In this document: one piece after another, positions 11,886-24,700 of the stretch | Layout of the letters: every line of letters starts with the position of its first letter | Numbering within the stretch: position 1 is the first letter of the stretch | Assembly (NCBI RefSeq): GCF_001949145.1 | Contig: NW_019091476.1 | Coordinates: 756,828-820,827, forward strand | DNA length: 64,000 nucleotides | Source: Acanthaster planci | Taxonomy: Eukaryota > Echinodermata > Asteroidea > Valvatida > Acanthasteridae | Direction: 5' to 3' | Program-made: the position numbers and the translations under genes | The notes under the pieces: generated by a model | The model's database searches: none | Seen by the model: the letters and a program-made list of their open reading frames with translations, nothing else | What the model was told of the DNA's origin: nothing

Positions 11886-13240
11886 CTCTTATTCAGCTTA
11901 TCATTAGCTACATGTACATGTACATGAATGTGTATGAAACTATGATAAGTAGTAGTACATGTACATGAATGTGTACTTGTCTTTAATCTTCAACCCGGGG
12001 AAAAACCAACCTAATAATGAATACATATACATGTAGATAACCAAAGAGATACATGTAAGAACTACTGGACGTAAATCTCCTACATGTACATGTACAGTTT
12101 TCAAACATCCTCCTAACCAGAGCATTATACAATGTACACGTATAAATAAAGGCCTGTTGGTCATTTTGTGGTTTAAAGTGAGGAACATTTAAAGAATTTT
12201 GCCCACTGGTTTGAAACTCCATGCAAATTTGAAGTTGCAATCTTCATGTGTACACACGAATAACATTTCTACAGCAACAATGCAGGGGAAAAATTAATGT
12301 TCTTCATGACAATTGTTTTCACACTTTAAAGCTACTTTCCATATCAAATCATGACACGTGTGCAAGTGTATACAAGTATGATGTACATGTACATGTACAT
12401 GTATGCCTGTGTGTAAAGCTGAAAGTGAAAAATGCAAAATGAAACCAAGCATACCAAGAATTCCCAGGCTACTATGAAGGAATAAAAAATGTGTTAATCC
12501 GGTAGCAGTTTCCCCTTCTGTACTGCTGCATCAGTCCGGTTCACACGCAACCCGGAAGCATAGAAAATGTACATCAACACATACATGAACATGACAAAGT
12601 CCATGCCTAGATACTATAGCAAGGTCATTGGTTAGGGCGTGACATACATCATGTACATGTATCCTATCAAATGAATACTGTCATTTCCCAGAGACATTTT
12701 CTGATATAACAAGGCACATGAATGGATTCAGCTACAGACAAGACAATGAACTTGAAGTACACGGCCACATCGATAAAAAAGAGGATCAACCATGCTCGGA
12801 TGTGTACTGGTACCCGGTACATATACGTCATCTACCGGTACCGGCAACCAGGATGCTTAATTGGTCCAAGTTTTGGAAGGATATGTACAGTGCGTACATT
12901 GTACACTTACATGTACATGTGTACAATGTGCCACAGGGCAGGCTTTCACCATTTCATGCAATTGATGTATGAAATGGGACAGGAGAAATCACGGCCAGTA
13001 GATGTACATTGTGCACATGTACATGTACCTGTAGCATTGTTCTGCTACAAAACTGGTACATGCGCGGTCCGGATTTTAACACTTCCCCGTTCCCTTCATG
13101 TTCCTATTTTTTCTCACATTAGATACCAGTGAAGTTGTACGATTACATTGTGTATATACATGTAATATACATGTACATGTCCCCGCTACATAATTTTCCT
13201 GAAAAATATTGAAGGGTTGTGTATATCAGCAGAATATCGA

Positions 13241-13384
13241 CAAGAAGATATATCAAATTAGTGCTCTGAAATATGTGATTGCCGAGCTTTCGGTGACTGA
13301 ATACCTTCTTCAGGACAAGCAGATTCAGACTGAATCTCGGCAATCACATATTTCAGAGCACTGATTTGATATTATATATTCTTG
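13241..13384. repeat. Hairpin with 45-bp arms
   Basis: The left arm (13241-13286) and right arm (13336-13384) are inverted copies sharing gtgctctgaaatatgtgatt. The loop carries ctttcggtgactgaatacct followed by tcttcagg, like the tail of Penelope-type elements. It is probably a foldback derived from such a tail. Confidence 0.75.
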
Positions 13385-13554
13385 TCAATACATAGTTTTC
13401 CTTGCTGTTTCATATTTCAAAGTGACAATGTCTTTCTGTCCCCACGAGGTTTTCATAAGCACATATAAGTTCCCATGCCAGAACAAGGGTATTTGTACTA
13501 TTAAGCACATGCATATCTATACATGCATGTTTGAGCATGTTGACTGTAATATAT

Positions 13555-13722
13555 GGGCATTTCACAATAGTGCACCTCCAAGATTTACGGCGTGTTGGCC
13601 AATCACAATGCACAAAAATCTGTCGACCCAGTGCGCATTTGAAAAAATGGTCAACAAATTGAGCGAATTGTGATTAGTCAACGTGTTGCAAACTCTTAGA
13701 AGCGTACTCTTGTGAATCACTC
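13555..13722. mobile_element. MITE family 1, copy 1
   Basis: A 168-bp foldback: terminal inverted repeats starting gggcatttcacaatagtgca, inner arms with ggccaatcacaatgc, and a central tgtcgacccagtgcgc. It is flanked on both sides by ATAT (13551-13554 and 13723-13726), a likely target-site duplication. Related copies lie at 50835-50999 and 62110-62272. Confidence 0.8.
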
Positions 13723-14398
13723 ATATTGTGGTAAACTGATAATAGAGATACTGTACATGTACAAGTAAACATGCCTTTGTGCCTTGTATTTCGTGGTCTG
13801 AGAGACTTGAGTACTTGTCGAAAGACAGTGGTAAAGTCAACATTCTTGAACTGGTTGGCCATCATACAACTTGAATATGCAATCTGAATCAAGCACATAC
13901 GGGTACATGTAGTAAAATCCATCACAACAAGTCCTCTCTCCAAGTCCGGTTGTAAACTTTTACAGGGGCACACATGGTGAACAATGGTGCAGGAACATAC
14001 TAGTACATGTATGTTATGGTAATTTTGCCAAAGAACGGCTTGAGACATGGCTGGAGACTACATGTAGATGACTTCTGATAGTCTTGTTTCCATCTTACAG
14101 TGGGCACTGGCTACAAAATGGCAACATCATAACTTACATGCAATCCTTCTGAGTTGCCAATTGTATACATGTACATCCCTACTTTGATCACTGCCATAAT
14201 TCCTAACACTGTCCAATAAAGGACAGGTTGCATTATGGTTTACAAGCAAGTCCCCAATTATGGGTGTCATACATGTAGGCGCACAGGGGCAATGTCATGT
14301 CAACTGATGACAGTGACATTAGACAAAGATGGTCCATGCTGAAGTTAACAGGCTTGAAACATAATTTTATGAGGAGTCACAAACTGCACCAGTAAATT

Positions 14399-14974
14399 TG
14401 GAGTTGAGATCTCAAATCTCAGTAGAGGCACAGATCACAACTCACAGACTGTCCCTAAATATGGAGAAGTCCCTTAATTTGGAGACAAAATCTGTCCCTA
14501 AAAACAGAGAATGTCCCCCTAAATGGGGACTTTTTTTTAGTGGGCTTGGGGAGCCTACCATTGCTCTGGGTATCCTTTTAATGCCATAATTGGATTCAGT
14601 AGAAACAAATGCCCCAGGCTGCCATTAAAAAAAAAAAGTACCAAATCCATGTACATGTAGTAGGAGTCTGCAATGGGACAGAAAGGGTGGGAAAAATGTA
14701 TCACAACAATTTTTCCGAAGATCAATCCTTTATATACCGGTAGTACACGCACAAACTTCATAAAAAAACAACTGAAATAACTCAGATGAATGGAAAATAT
14801 TGGAGAAAAAATAATTATAGCGCAGAGATACTTATAACCCAAGCCCACATGGGAAAACAAGTCCCCTTTTAAGGAGACATTCCCTCTTTCTGGGGACTGG
14901 TTTTGTCTCAAAATAAAGGAACTTCTCTCAATTTAGGGACAGAATCTGAGACTGAGTTGTGATATTCAACTCTA
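14399..14974. mobile_element. Foldback element of about 576 bp
   Basis: The left arm (14399-14551) and right arm (about 14837-14974) are diverged inverted copies. Both read gttga, then (g/c)tgtccctaaat, tttggagacaaaa or its counterpart, and ggggactt followed by gtgggcttgg. The arms repeat short tgtcccta units. No coding region is seen between them. Confidence 0.7.
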
Positions 14975-17900
14975 CTGCATTTTGCCACCAAAAATTCATG
15001 CAATAGTAATCAATTCAAGCTTATGTAATAGTGGACTGATGTACATGTATTATTCTATAGGTTTTTCTGTACTTAATGTGCACAACTGGAAGTTTTCTAC
15101 AAAATAAACATAGCAGGCCTATGCATCTGTAGACTGTACTGTAACATGCACGAATCACTAGTGGTTCACACATGCACATGTATGTACATGTACAGTGTAT
15201 TGTCAGACTACGTACATGTACACGTATTGTACATGTATATGACAGACACCACTGTATTATGGTTACAATGCTGGCTGCATGTGACACAGAACACAGCAAA
15301 CATGGCAAAGGAGGCCATCTTAGTCAGTTAGTGCTTTCTGATATTGGTAGCTAATATTACTATTTTATTTAGCCTACCAATTATGATGGGAAAAATACCT
15401 GTCCGTACCGAGGTCTGTCTGTCTGCAAGCTACCCTAAAAACTGGTTCGCACGTTCTTACTCGTACAATGTATTGGTAATACATCCGTAATAAACAATGT
15501 TGGCCATAAACGATGGGAATATTCATCTATCCGGTACTGCATTGGATTTTCAGTCATGTCAGTAATAGGAAGAAAATCCGGAAATAAAGTTAAACGCTGG
15601 CCGACAAACGTGTAATGATGAACATGTACAAATATCGTGCTGTGCACGACCACACGACATCGTGAAGCCGAAAACACGAGTGACGTACGTAACGTTTTAA
15701 TGATTTCACCATTTTCGCATGTGCATGTGGATGCAATTATGGATTCACAACAAGACTTACCGAATGCAAGCAACGTTACATCAAAAATCAAGCTACGGAG
15801 GAAACACATCCATCATCAGTGTATCGAATCACGCCTCTAAAAATGAATTTTTGGGTAAAATTGAAAATTCACATCCGAGCCAGTTTCCACCTGCTTTATT
15901 TCCGCGGGAATTCCCCTTTTGCTCACCCTCCGCTCCATCCGCGTAACATAATCGCGTCGTCATACCACGTGACTTCCACGAAGAATGCAAACCGCCCCCT
16001 GTTGAAAGGTTTTCAACCTCATTCCCGCGGAATAAGTTCCCTAGGAATGAGGTCAACCTGTAGATTTCTACGAAACGCGCGAGCTCATTTTTATTTTGTG
16101 ACCCCCATACGTTTTTTTCTTTTTTTACAATAAGAGGTGCCATAATCGTGACTGATCAGGAGAGATATTTCTACAAGTCACGTATTTGGGACGTGTGGTA
16201 TTTCATTTACAAAAATCTCGAACCTCTGAGCCGATTTTGCAAAGAGGCTACACAGACGGCTACATTTAGATCTGATGCATCGTTTCACTGCTATTTTGGG
16301 GGCAGGGCGGATATAAAAAAATTGCATTGCTTACCCTTATAAAAATGAAAAGAAAAACTGAAGTTCTAGCCATAGGCCTAATTTCTTGAATTTTCTTGAA
16401 TTCTGTTCGAATTTGCACTGTTTGTTATGGTTGGAGGTTCCTGATGATCCCGGCAGAACCTATTTCAATTCCACGAGGACCAGCGCGGGAAGATCCAAAG
16501 AGCCGACGCGAAATAAGATTCCCTCCCATTGTGGAAAAGTATAGGCCTACATTGAGGAGACTATTTGGGTCCCATCTCTACCGGACCCATCCATGACAAA
16601 GCTTAGTGTTGAGGGAAATTACTCGTCGGTCACTGTAGACCCAAAGCACTCGCTCTTTGCAAACAGCACAGACTGTCCTTCACTGAAGGTGAGATCCGCC
16701 ACAATATACCACCGCATCACGAACTGGCGTCAGAAGTCATATGTCATCTGCATCAAGCACTGGTACTCAATCCTCACCACACACACCATATCAAAAGTAA
16801 CAGCTTACCCATATAGGCTACAAAAACGACCAGACATTAGTGAAATGTGGCTTACCATCTCCTGGTCTCGCGATGCAGTGCAGTGGGTCTTCAATGGATC
16901 GGTGTAATCCCCCTCCCATCCAGTGGGGACTCTGACCTCTGGCGCCCCGCTGTCCCGTTTACCTCGATATCTCCAAACTGACATGGGTCTTGACCGCCTT
17001 TAGCATACCCTTTGCTTCATCGTACTGATCTTCCCCAGAACGCCTCGCGCACTGCTCCCATTTCCGACAAGGTTGGTATTATTTTCCTTGTAACTTCCTG
17101 ACGACGTGTAGATGATCCTCCGAAACGCTGAATCCTGACTCACTCGATCACAAAAGAGATTCATATGTTTCTGCATACCTTTGTCTTGAAGTTACGTCCA
17201 ACAGGCATGTAAACGTTAAAATTACATCCCTGAAATGAAGGGTCCTCCCTAGCGCCCTTTATACCACGCACGTACCGGCACATGCACTTATGGCGCTCAG
17301 CAACGTGCATGTCATGCACTATTGCACAATACATGAAAGATTAGTTGTTCAATTCCTATACAGACTATCTTTGTTTGCAAGTTGTCATTTTTTTTTCATG
17401 GTGTCAGCAAGAAGTTGGTGTACTTGTATATTTAAAACATGTAATAATTTGACATTTTTGATACCCAAACGAAGAACCACTGGGCTGGGCTAATTATGTG
17501 GTACCAGCGGGAAAATGTTGTGGGGATGAGAGACGAGTCAGGGTATACGCGTTGCTACATCTACAAGTGGTTCTGTCTTTTTCCAGAGCAATGACTTTCA
17601 CTGCTACCCCCCCCCCCGGCTGGAAAGAGCAAAACACATGTCGTGACCTTTGTTGGGTGCTCATTTGATTGGTTCATTTATTTTTAGACAGTAGGCCTAC
17701 GGATCGTTCGGCGTGCGCATCCAGGTGTGCACGAGTAAATTTTTATGCCTTCTTTTCATACGTTGTATGTGAGATATTGATAGATGTTATTCGTCCGTGG
17801 TGACTGTAGTACACTCCCCAGTTTTATGTAGACTGTGAATTGCTCGTGTTGAAAACAAGGCTTTGCTGGTTCTTTGCACTTCCTGTGGTGTATATGTCAT

Positions 17901-18239
17901 TCTTGAAGTCTCATTTGGAATTCCCTTCTTTCGGAACATATCATGAAGTTACATTCATACCTGCTTAGCTTGTTTTAGTAGCCTTGTAACAAGTTACAAT
18001 ATATAACATAAACCTGAAGTAAAAATTCACCATTAAAATACCAAATGCATATAGCTGCTATACCAAGTCGTACTGAAAGTGACCCAACAAATCCAAACAA
18101 AATCAGCCAGTTTCAAAGTATCTTGAGTCACAAGTTGAATGAGGAAAATAACAAGCATTTCAGAAAGTAGCTGATTAGTAGTATAAACTAGAAGACAGCA
18201 TGAAAAAAGGAGGGAACTAAGAAACACTACATAACACAG

Positions 18240-18870
18240 CCCAGACTACAATCAGTAACACATAGGAAAGTAAATGTAAAAGAGAAATGGTGACGTGATG
18301 GGCTGACAGTCAACTGGCCACTTACTAAAAACTATGCTTTATTAGAAACGATTATAACAAACTAAAATAAACGCTACATCGAAAACAAAAGCCAAACCAA
18401 AACAAATGGATGCAATCCTGTTCCTCAATAAAAATACTGGTAACTTAAAAGAGCTAATATAAACTTAAAAGATTTCAAAGCAAAAGATAGATAGCATATA
18501 AAATATAAAGCAAATACTGCAATATGTGGGTAAGTAAATGTAAAAGAAACATTGATATAATTTGTGGTTAAAACCGGCTTAAAGTCAACTGGCCACTAAC
18601 CCAAAACTATATGAATACAAAAACCAAACCAAAACTAACCTTAAAAAATTTAAAGAAAAAACCGCAAAACTAACCGATTAAGGCTTGTTCCTCAGAAATA
18701 ACTCAAAAAGCTTATATACCAACAACAGTTGTCATAACAGCGTTGCACAAAAGCGTACTTGCTGCGAGCTAATAATGCTAGTAGCTGTATGATTACGCCC
18801 AACATACGTTTACATAATATAGATTAAAATCAGTAACATATAGGTAAGTAAATGAAAGATTTAATGAATG
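18240..18870 (+). repeat. Diverged tandem repeat, three units
   Basis: The block cataggaaagtaaatgtaaa, followed by gtcaactggccact and aaaactat, starts near 18258, recurs near 18525 and partly again near 18838, giving a period of about 270-315 bp. The copies differ by substitutions and small indels, so this is old. Confidence 0.6.
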
Positions 18871-20350
18871 ATTATTTATTGGATTAAGGACGAGATAGGA
18901 CGAGATCAGTAATTAAAAACCTTGCGATTCCCATTTGAAACCAATGACTAAAGGTGTCGGAATCTGTTCGTCTGCCTGTCTAGTCAGTGCCTTAAATGCC
19001 CGTTCCTGAAGTTTTTCCTTAAAGTGTCCTTCCTAAAGAGAGCATGTGTTGGCGGTATACGGTACTCAAAACGGACCCACAACCAACGTTTACCTTGATA
19101 TAGCCGCTTGTCTAGGCTCACCAAAGGGTTGGTAAAGAGGCCGGAGCGACCTTTGGCGAAAGACGGCCGGCGCCACAAGTAGATTATCGTTCTCTAAGTG
19201 CAGTTCAGTTGTTAAATTCTTTTAAAAATCCAGGCAAATAGACCCCGGTGGCTGCCTCATGCAGGCACACACGTGCCTTGAGGAGTTTCGAACTCTCATG
19301 ACTTTAGAATATGTCTCAAACTTATGAGGTCCAACTAATTGTTCATTCACAATCTAGTGGGCTATCACACACAAACTCTGGTCTACTTGACACTGGTTTG
19401 GTGATGTGTGCTTGCTCACTGAGATTGAGATAACGATCTGAAATTCAATGAAGCAGAAAATCATTAATACGAAAACTGCAATACATTCTAACAATCAACT
19501 TGGCAAGGTGAGTCAAAGTCTAGTCACTAATTTGCAAATGTCATGCCTGTTATAGTTTTACGACTCAAGGTGTCAATAAATCACAGAAATAAACCAAAGG
19601 TATCTGAATAATTCGAAACTTGAACCCGAATCTGGAGCATTCAGTTTGAACTAATTCTGCATAAACACTATGGCATTACATGAACAGCACAGTGTTGGTC
19701 ACATGTAGAAGAATAGTCAGGGATGACTGAATGATTATCCTCTCAAATATTCCAGGAAATCGCAGGAAATAGGAACAAATAACTTAAGCTGTCTTATCTA
19801 AAGTGCTCTAAAATATAAACGAAAATACTTCTTACCGAAACGGGGGTTTCTTGAGTTCCACAAGAATTAATAAACTAAATATTACTTGGATTGACTTCGT
19901 GAGTTACAAATGTGAAAAAGTCTTGAATCTAGCATGGCAAAAAAGATGGCTGCCTATGCAACCTCAAACTCAAAGTGTGTGCACCAGCGCATCCACTTAC
20001 ATAGTGACTCTAGGAAGGAGGTAGACAAGCTCTTTCACTTACTAACAAAGAAAGGTTTGCAATATTCTCTTTCAAAAAATAATAAGTCTTAATCGTGTTG
20101 TTGATGTTTACCAAGAGAATAAAAACAAAGCAAATTATTTACTGCACAGGCTACTCCAGTGACAACCCCCTTCCCCGATCAACCCACACTCTGACCTTTT
20201 CAATTGTTTCTCCCCGCACAGTGCCTTTAATGCAAGTGAAACCTTGTACACGTACAGAGTTGAACGTACACGAATGTCTTATAACAGACTTCATCATCAG
20301 GGTTATTAGATTACTTGGACCTAAAAAGAAGACTTTTGGGAGGTATTATT

Positions 20351-20519
20351 CAAATACAGCATGGTTTGAGCGGAAGTAGTGGGAATTACTGGTCCCGAGG
20401 TGTGGGTCAGCTTGACAACCTCCCGACGCGGAGGGAGGCAGTCAAACTGACCAACACCGAGGGACCATTAATTCCAACTATTTTCCCGAAATAAACCATG
20501 CTGTATTTGTTTTACTACA
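20351..20519. mobile_element. Short foldback MITE of 169 bp
   Basis: The termini caaatacagcatggttt and aaaccatgctgtatttg are perfect inverted repeats. The inner arms continue with actggtcccgaggtgtgggt and its inverted counterpart, around a GC-rich centre. No reading frame. Confidence 0.8.
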
Positions 20520-21362
20520 CTTCATAAATATTCAAACAGAAGTCTCACGTTACTTGTACTAACCGACGCCATTGTTGTTTCTCAGCTGCTTAATTCCCAT
20601 GTAATGATAGTGGAGTGCACATGTGCATAGAAACAGCTTTTGCTTCAATAGTCTGGTGCCGACATACGTTTCAGGTCTTTACTGTAATAGTTATTAGGAT
20701 ACAACTCCAGACTGGTTCCGTCAAGATTACATGACACAGTTTACATATTAACGCGGCGGGATCCAGAGGGATTTTTTTATGCTACCAGAAAAAAACTACC
20801 GCACGGCAGCGAGGTGGATACTCACCACTACGCATCACCTGGTAGCGTATCATTTCTACTTCCCAGACGCGACGTGGAATCGGCCAATTACGCGCGCTCA
20901 TATTTTCTCAAGAATATTTATGAGGTGTAGTAGTACAATTCACCCTTTTGCACCGCAAAGACACACCAGCGTTGTAGCGAGTATTAAGTATATACCAGCG
21001 CGAAATTACGTCATATTGATTGGAAGTTGTTTTTCAAGAGCCGGTGTGGTCTCCGTTAAGAGCTGTGCGTTCAAGAAGTTTCTTTGACCGTGTTCCACTA
21101 AAGCACTCCGTATAATCCGTGCCACTTTTAGGTTTAATTCGCTCTCGGTTGTTTCTACAGCGCGTGTGTGTGTTTGGCTCTTGGTGTGATTACTAAATTT
21201 CCAAACACCAACGTCTGGCTTTTTAAGAGTACTAGTGGCTATCCCAACTAAATTGATAAATTCCGATAAATTCTTCATCTTAAATGCTGAATTGTATCGT
21301 TTTTCGTTGAAACAAAATGGCTCCAAAGAAAATGGCACAGCCACTTGTGTGACAACACTATA

Positions 21363-21511
21363 GGGCGTTTTTGAAACGAGTGAATTCGGCTTAGAATGTA
21401 GTTTCGCTGTTCTTGTCAGAGCTTCAACCTGTGGTTTCGAACGGTGCTGCAAAACGGACGAAACCAGAGAGACCAATGTCTAAGCCAAATCCACTTGTTT
21501 CAAAAACGCCC
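21363..21511. mobile_element. MITE family 2, copy 1
   Basis: A 149-bp foldback beginning gggcgtttttgaaacgagtg and ending with the inverse (cacttgtttcaaaaacgccc), with attcggcttag and ctaagccaaat inside. ATA lies immediately on each side, a possible 3-bp target duplication. It lies 139 bp beyond the stop codon of gene A. A second copy is at 49368-49515. Confidence 0.75.
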
Positions 21512-21649
21512 ATAGATTTAATAAACAGGATGCATTTATCTGCAGATTAGCCGTTTGCCTTGCGCATAGAACCTATAGTACGCATTATCATCAAATCACT
21601 ATCTGTTGTTATTCCCTGGATCTCTGACGAGGTTCGTCTGTTCTGCGTT

Positions 21650-21778
21650 TCACTGCTCGTCCAGCTTAGTCTCTCCTTTGTATCCGGGCTGCTGCGCCAC
21701 TCTGGCTTTAAGGGCGTTTTGCGCCGCCACCAGGCCCCACTGAGGAAGTCTGGTCTTTCCCGACAGCATCGATGGGAC
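21650..21778 (-). CDS. Nicotinamidase A, exon 8: C-terminus
   Basis: A 43-codon terminal exon beginning VPSMLSGKTRLPQWGLVAAQ and ending KLDEQ-stop. Acceptor aaactag. Its close match to B exon 8 (VPAMLSGRTRLPQLGLVAAH) shows that it is a real coding exon and not a read-through artefact. Confidence 0.85.
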   Translation of the reverse strand, partial: VPSMLSGKTRLPQWGLVAAQNALKARVAQQPGYKGETKLDEQ

Positions 21779-24700
21779 CTAGTTTCCGAAGCCAAGAAAC
21801 CTCAATTATCAGTCTTTCAAATGAAACAGTAGAATGCCAGTTAAAGATCATTAATGTGGATATGACCAATTAAATGTTAGCCAGGTCTAAAGTAAATCAG
21901 GAGACTGCAAATTGTTATCGTATTATATTATTATCAAACTGAGAGCGCGTGGCCAAAATGAAGCGCCTGGAGATGCGAAGTCAATCAGGAACAGCAATGT
22001 GTACGCCTGGTCCGTTCTATCAAAGAGGCTATGGACCGAGTGTCATCCGTTCTACTCGCATTCGAGCGGAGCTACTATGGGCCGATTGGCTCGCTTGCAA
22101 AGTTTGATCGAATGGCCTCAGAATTTTCAAACTCCAACTGGCTCAACGTATCTGTCCATGAAGCAATCGTTCCGAAAAAAGCACCGATGGATGCTACAAT
22201 AAAGTGGCACAACTATGGTGCAATTCCAAAAACCTTGTATTTTCAAGGGGACACAGAAAGTATATGCCCTATGCATGCTGCAATCTGTAGAAAGTGATAT
22301 GATTATCATATCATTTGAGACAGACCTATTTGTGATTGGAGTTAGCCATTTGAAGTTGTGCACATCGCTTTAGCATACCTCTAATGAAGTGCCAATGACG
22401 CAGCCAGCTTGAAGAAATTCCCTCTTCATTTTTTCGACCTTTTCAAAGCTAGTGCACCTGGAGGCGTCCTCGATTACCATGACCCGGTAGCCAAGACGTT
22501 GACCGTCGAGAGAAGTCATTGCCACGCAAACGTCAAAGGCCAATCCGCAGACGTAAATGTCGATGACCCCTCGCACCTTGAGGTCGGCTACCAATGCTGC
22601 GTTGACGCGTTTCTTGTTGTCGATGAACGCGGAGTAGCTTTCTACATCGGGATCGGTGCCTTTCAAGTGAACAAGGCTGTCCTTCACAAACTGTGGAGGA
22701 TAGGCATTGCACTGTTAGAAGATTCCAAGTTTTTGTTTAACATATTTTAATCAAATGGAAAATATGAGCATCAGAGGGTAAATCAATACATGAGTAAACT
22801 ATAAGGTGACTGAACCAAAAAAAAATGAGTCTTCTCGTTGAGTACATTTTAGAGTAACAAGTTTTCTACCAAATAGTTAACTAATCAGGAGGGAACAAAA
22901 CTATGGAGCTCTGGAAGTGCCATCCGACTTGTTCATATACTGAGATAATTTATCTTTGTAAGTCGACTTACATAAGTTATGTTGCAAGTTGACTTCATAA
23001 TTCTAGTAAAGTCAACTTGGCGAGATAATCCATGTCATCAAGTGTACAACATGCAGGCATGAACTGACTACTCACAAGTGAACGTGACCTGCAGCGTATT
23101 TTCTCGCCAAGCCGACTTACTTGAATTAGGAAGTCAACTTTATAACATAAATTATCTCGCCAAGTCGATATAGGGAACTCTGGAAGCAGGCGTGATGTCA
23201 TAAAATATCTCGCGATGTCGACTTACTATACTTAGGAAGTCAACTTAACTACAACATTTATCTCGTTAAATTGACTAAATACGCTTTATAAGTCGACTTA
23301 CAAAGATAAATTATCTCAGTATCTGAACAAGTCGGATGGCACTCACAGAGCGCCGTACAAAGCTGAAGTGCATGGGTATTTGATGGTACATGCAGAAAGG
23401 TAAGTAAAATGATGACTTCAGACGATCACTTTTTCATAAGAATTAAGTTTTAGGACACAAGTACTCGACATGTATTGGATCGAGTACTTTGTAAGTACTT
23501 TTCTGAAGTCATTTAGTTTGTATTGTTACCTTGTGCATTACAAATACCAATGTACTCCAACTTCATTCCCTCTTACCAAGCTCAATATTTTGAAGAGAAC
23601 CTTGGTACTCGAAACGGACTCGATTACAGCACAACGCAATGTCCGTTTTCTAATGAAAACGAAAATTGCTGAGAAACGGCCTTAAGACTTACTTTGAAGG
23701 ATCTGATAACAAGTACGGTGTTACAAAAGTAATGTCTAAACACATAGGTTCCTTATTCGATAAAACTTTCAGCTCGGAATGAGAAAATCAGTTTAACTTC
23801 TGACGACTCGAGAATTCACAGGTTTTATTTCAAAATGTGAAATCACTTCTCCTGAAAAACAGTTGAATTAAGTCCTCTTCGGACAATGTAAAGCCCATTT
23901 ACTTTCAAATCAGGGTGTAGTTCAGCTCCTTTTGTACCCTCTACACAGTGAGCCGGCCAGAGGGTCTGTTCGACGAGTGGTTCGCTGTCGAAGATAACTG
24001 TGTCGAACATCTTGGCTTTTTCGGTGTTGACCTAGCGTTTCAGAATGAAAAAAAAAAGATGTTAACGAGTTGAAGGTACCGGATGTATAAGGTGAACGTG
24101 GAAAAGTCAAAACACCAACCCAAACATTTCTTCATTGAGTGACCAGGACTTTAAGATACCTCAACTGTTCATTATTACAGCGTTCAACGTCCGTATTGGA
24201 ATAATAACATGTAAAATTTTCATGTAAATAGTAACCAGTGTCAATTCAACACCACATGGTGTTACTTATGGTGTCTTAACGGCTTGAAAAAAGAGTTGGA
24301 GTCATTTTAATAGTTGGTGACTTGAATTCGGATTGGAGGTCTTGTGTTGGTCTTGTGAAGGTCTTAAGTGGTCTCGGCAACAAAACTGATATGTGCACTC
24401 TTAAACAAGTTTAAGAAGCGGAACAGAGATGTTTATTGTTCATCATTTCGACCAAAATAGTTACATGACTTGATGGATGGAGTTTCCTCAGATTCAGATT
24501 TTTGAAGAAGGACACATGATCGGGTGGGTGGTAGTCCTTGGTGTAAACCACAACATCAAAGGCCAAGTCCAAAAGCCTGAAGGAAAAACAGGAGAATTAA
24601 ATTGAAAAGCGACTACCTTCACTTTCAGTGCGCGTGGAATGCCTGACCTCCTTACTCAAGCGTGTGTCCTCATCAACATAATGGCAACAGCAAGAAATCA

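Larger units (their letters stand above)
10620..15240. repeat. TACATGTA-rich domain
   Basis: The self-complementary motif tacatgtacatgta and its variants recur many times (for example near 10630, 10800, 11920, 12380, 13020, 13170 and 15185). Most small reading frames here are translations of it (HVHVHV, MYMYMY). The motif is nearly absent from 15.7 to 27.9 kb, so its density changes sharply. Confidence 0.85.
11900..21360. other. Long stretch without a recognisable gene
   Basis: Apart from the repeats listed separately I see no supported gene. Small open frames near 15820-16130, 16400-16600 and 16593-16907 lack recognisable domains and convincing splice signals. The DNA around 15.9-17.1 kb is more GC- and CpG-rich, but I cannot assign a promoter. 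Confidence 0.5.

Noticed and set aside
18984-19178. Minus-strand frame MWRRPSFAKGRSGLF...
   Set aside because: Protein-like composition but no recognisable domain, paralog or splice continuation.
21650-21795. Retroelement origin for the sequence shared between 21.65-21.78 and 46.12-46.31 kb
   Set aside because: Both copies lie at the 3' end of the paralogs, have acceptors in phase and align as protein, so they are the last coding exon.
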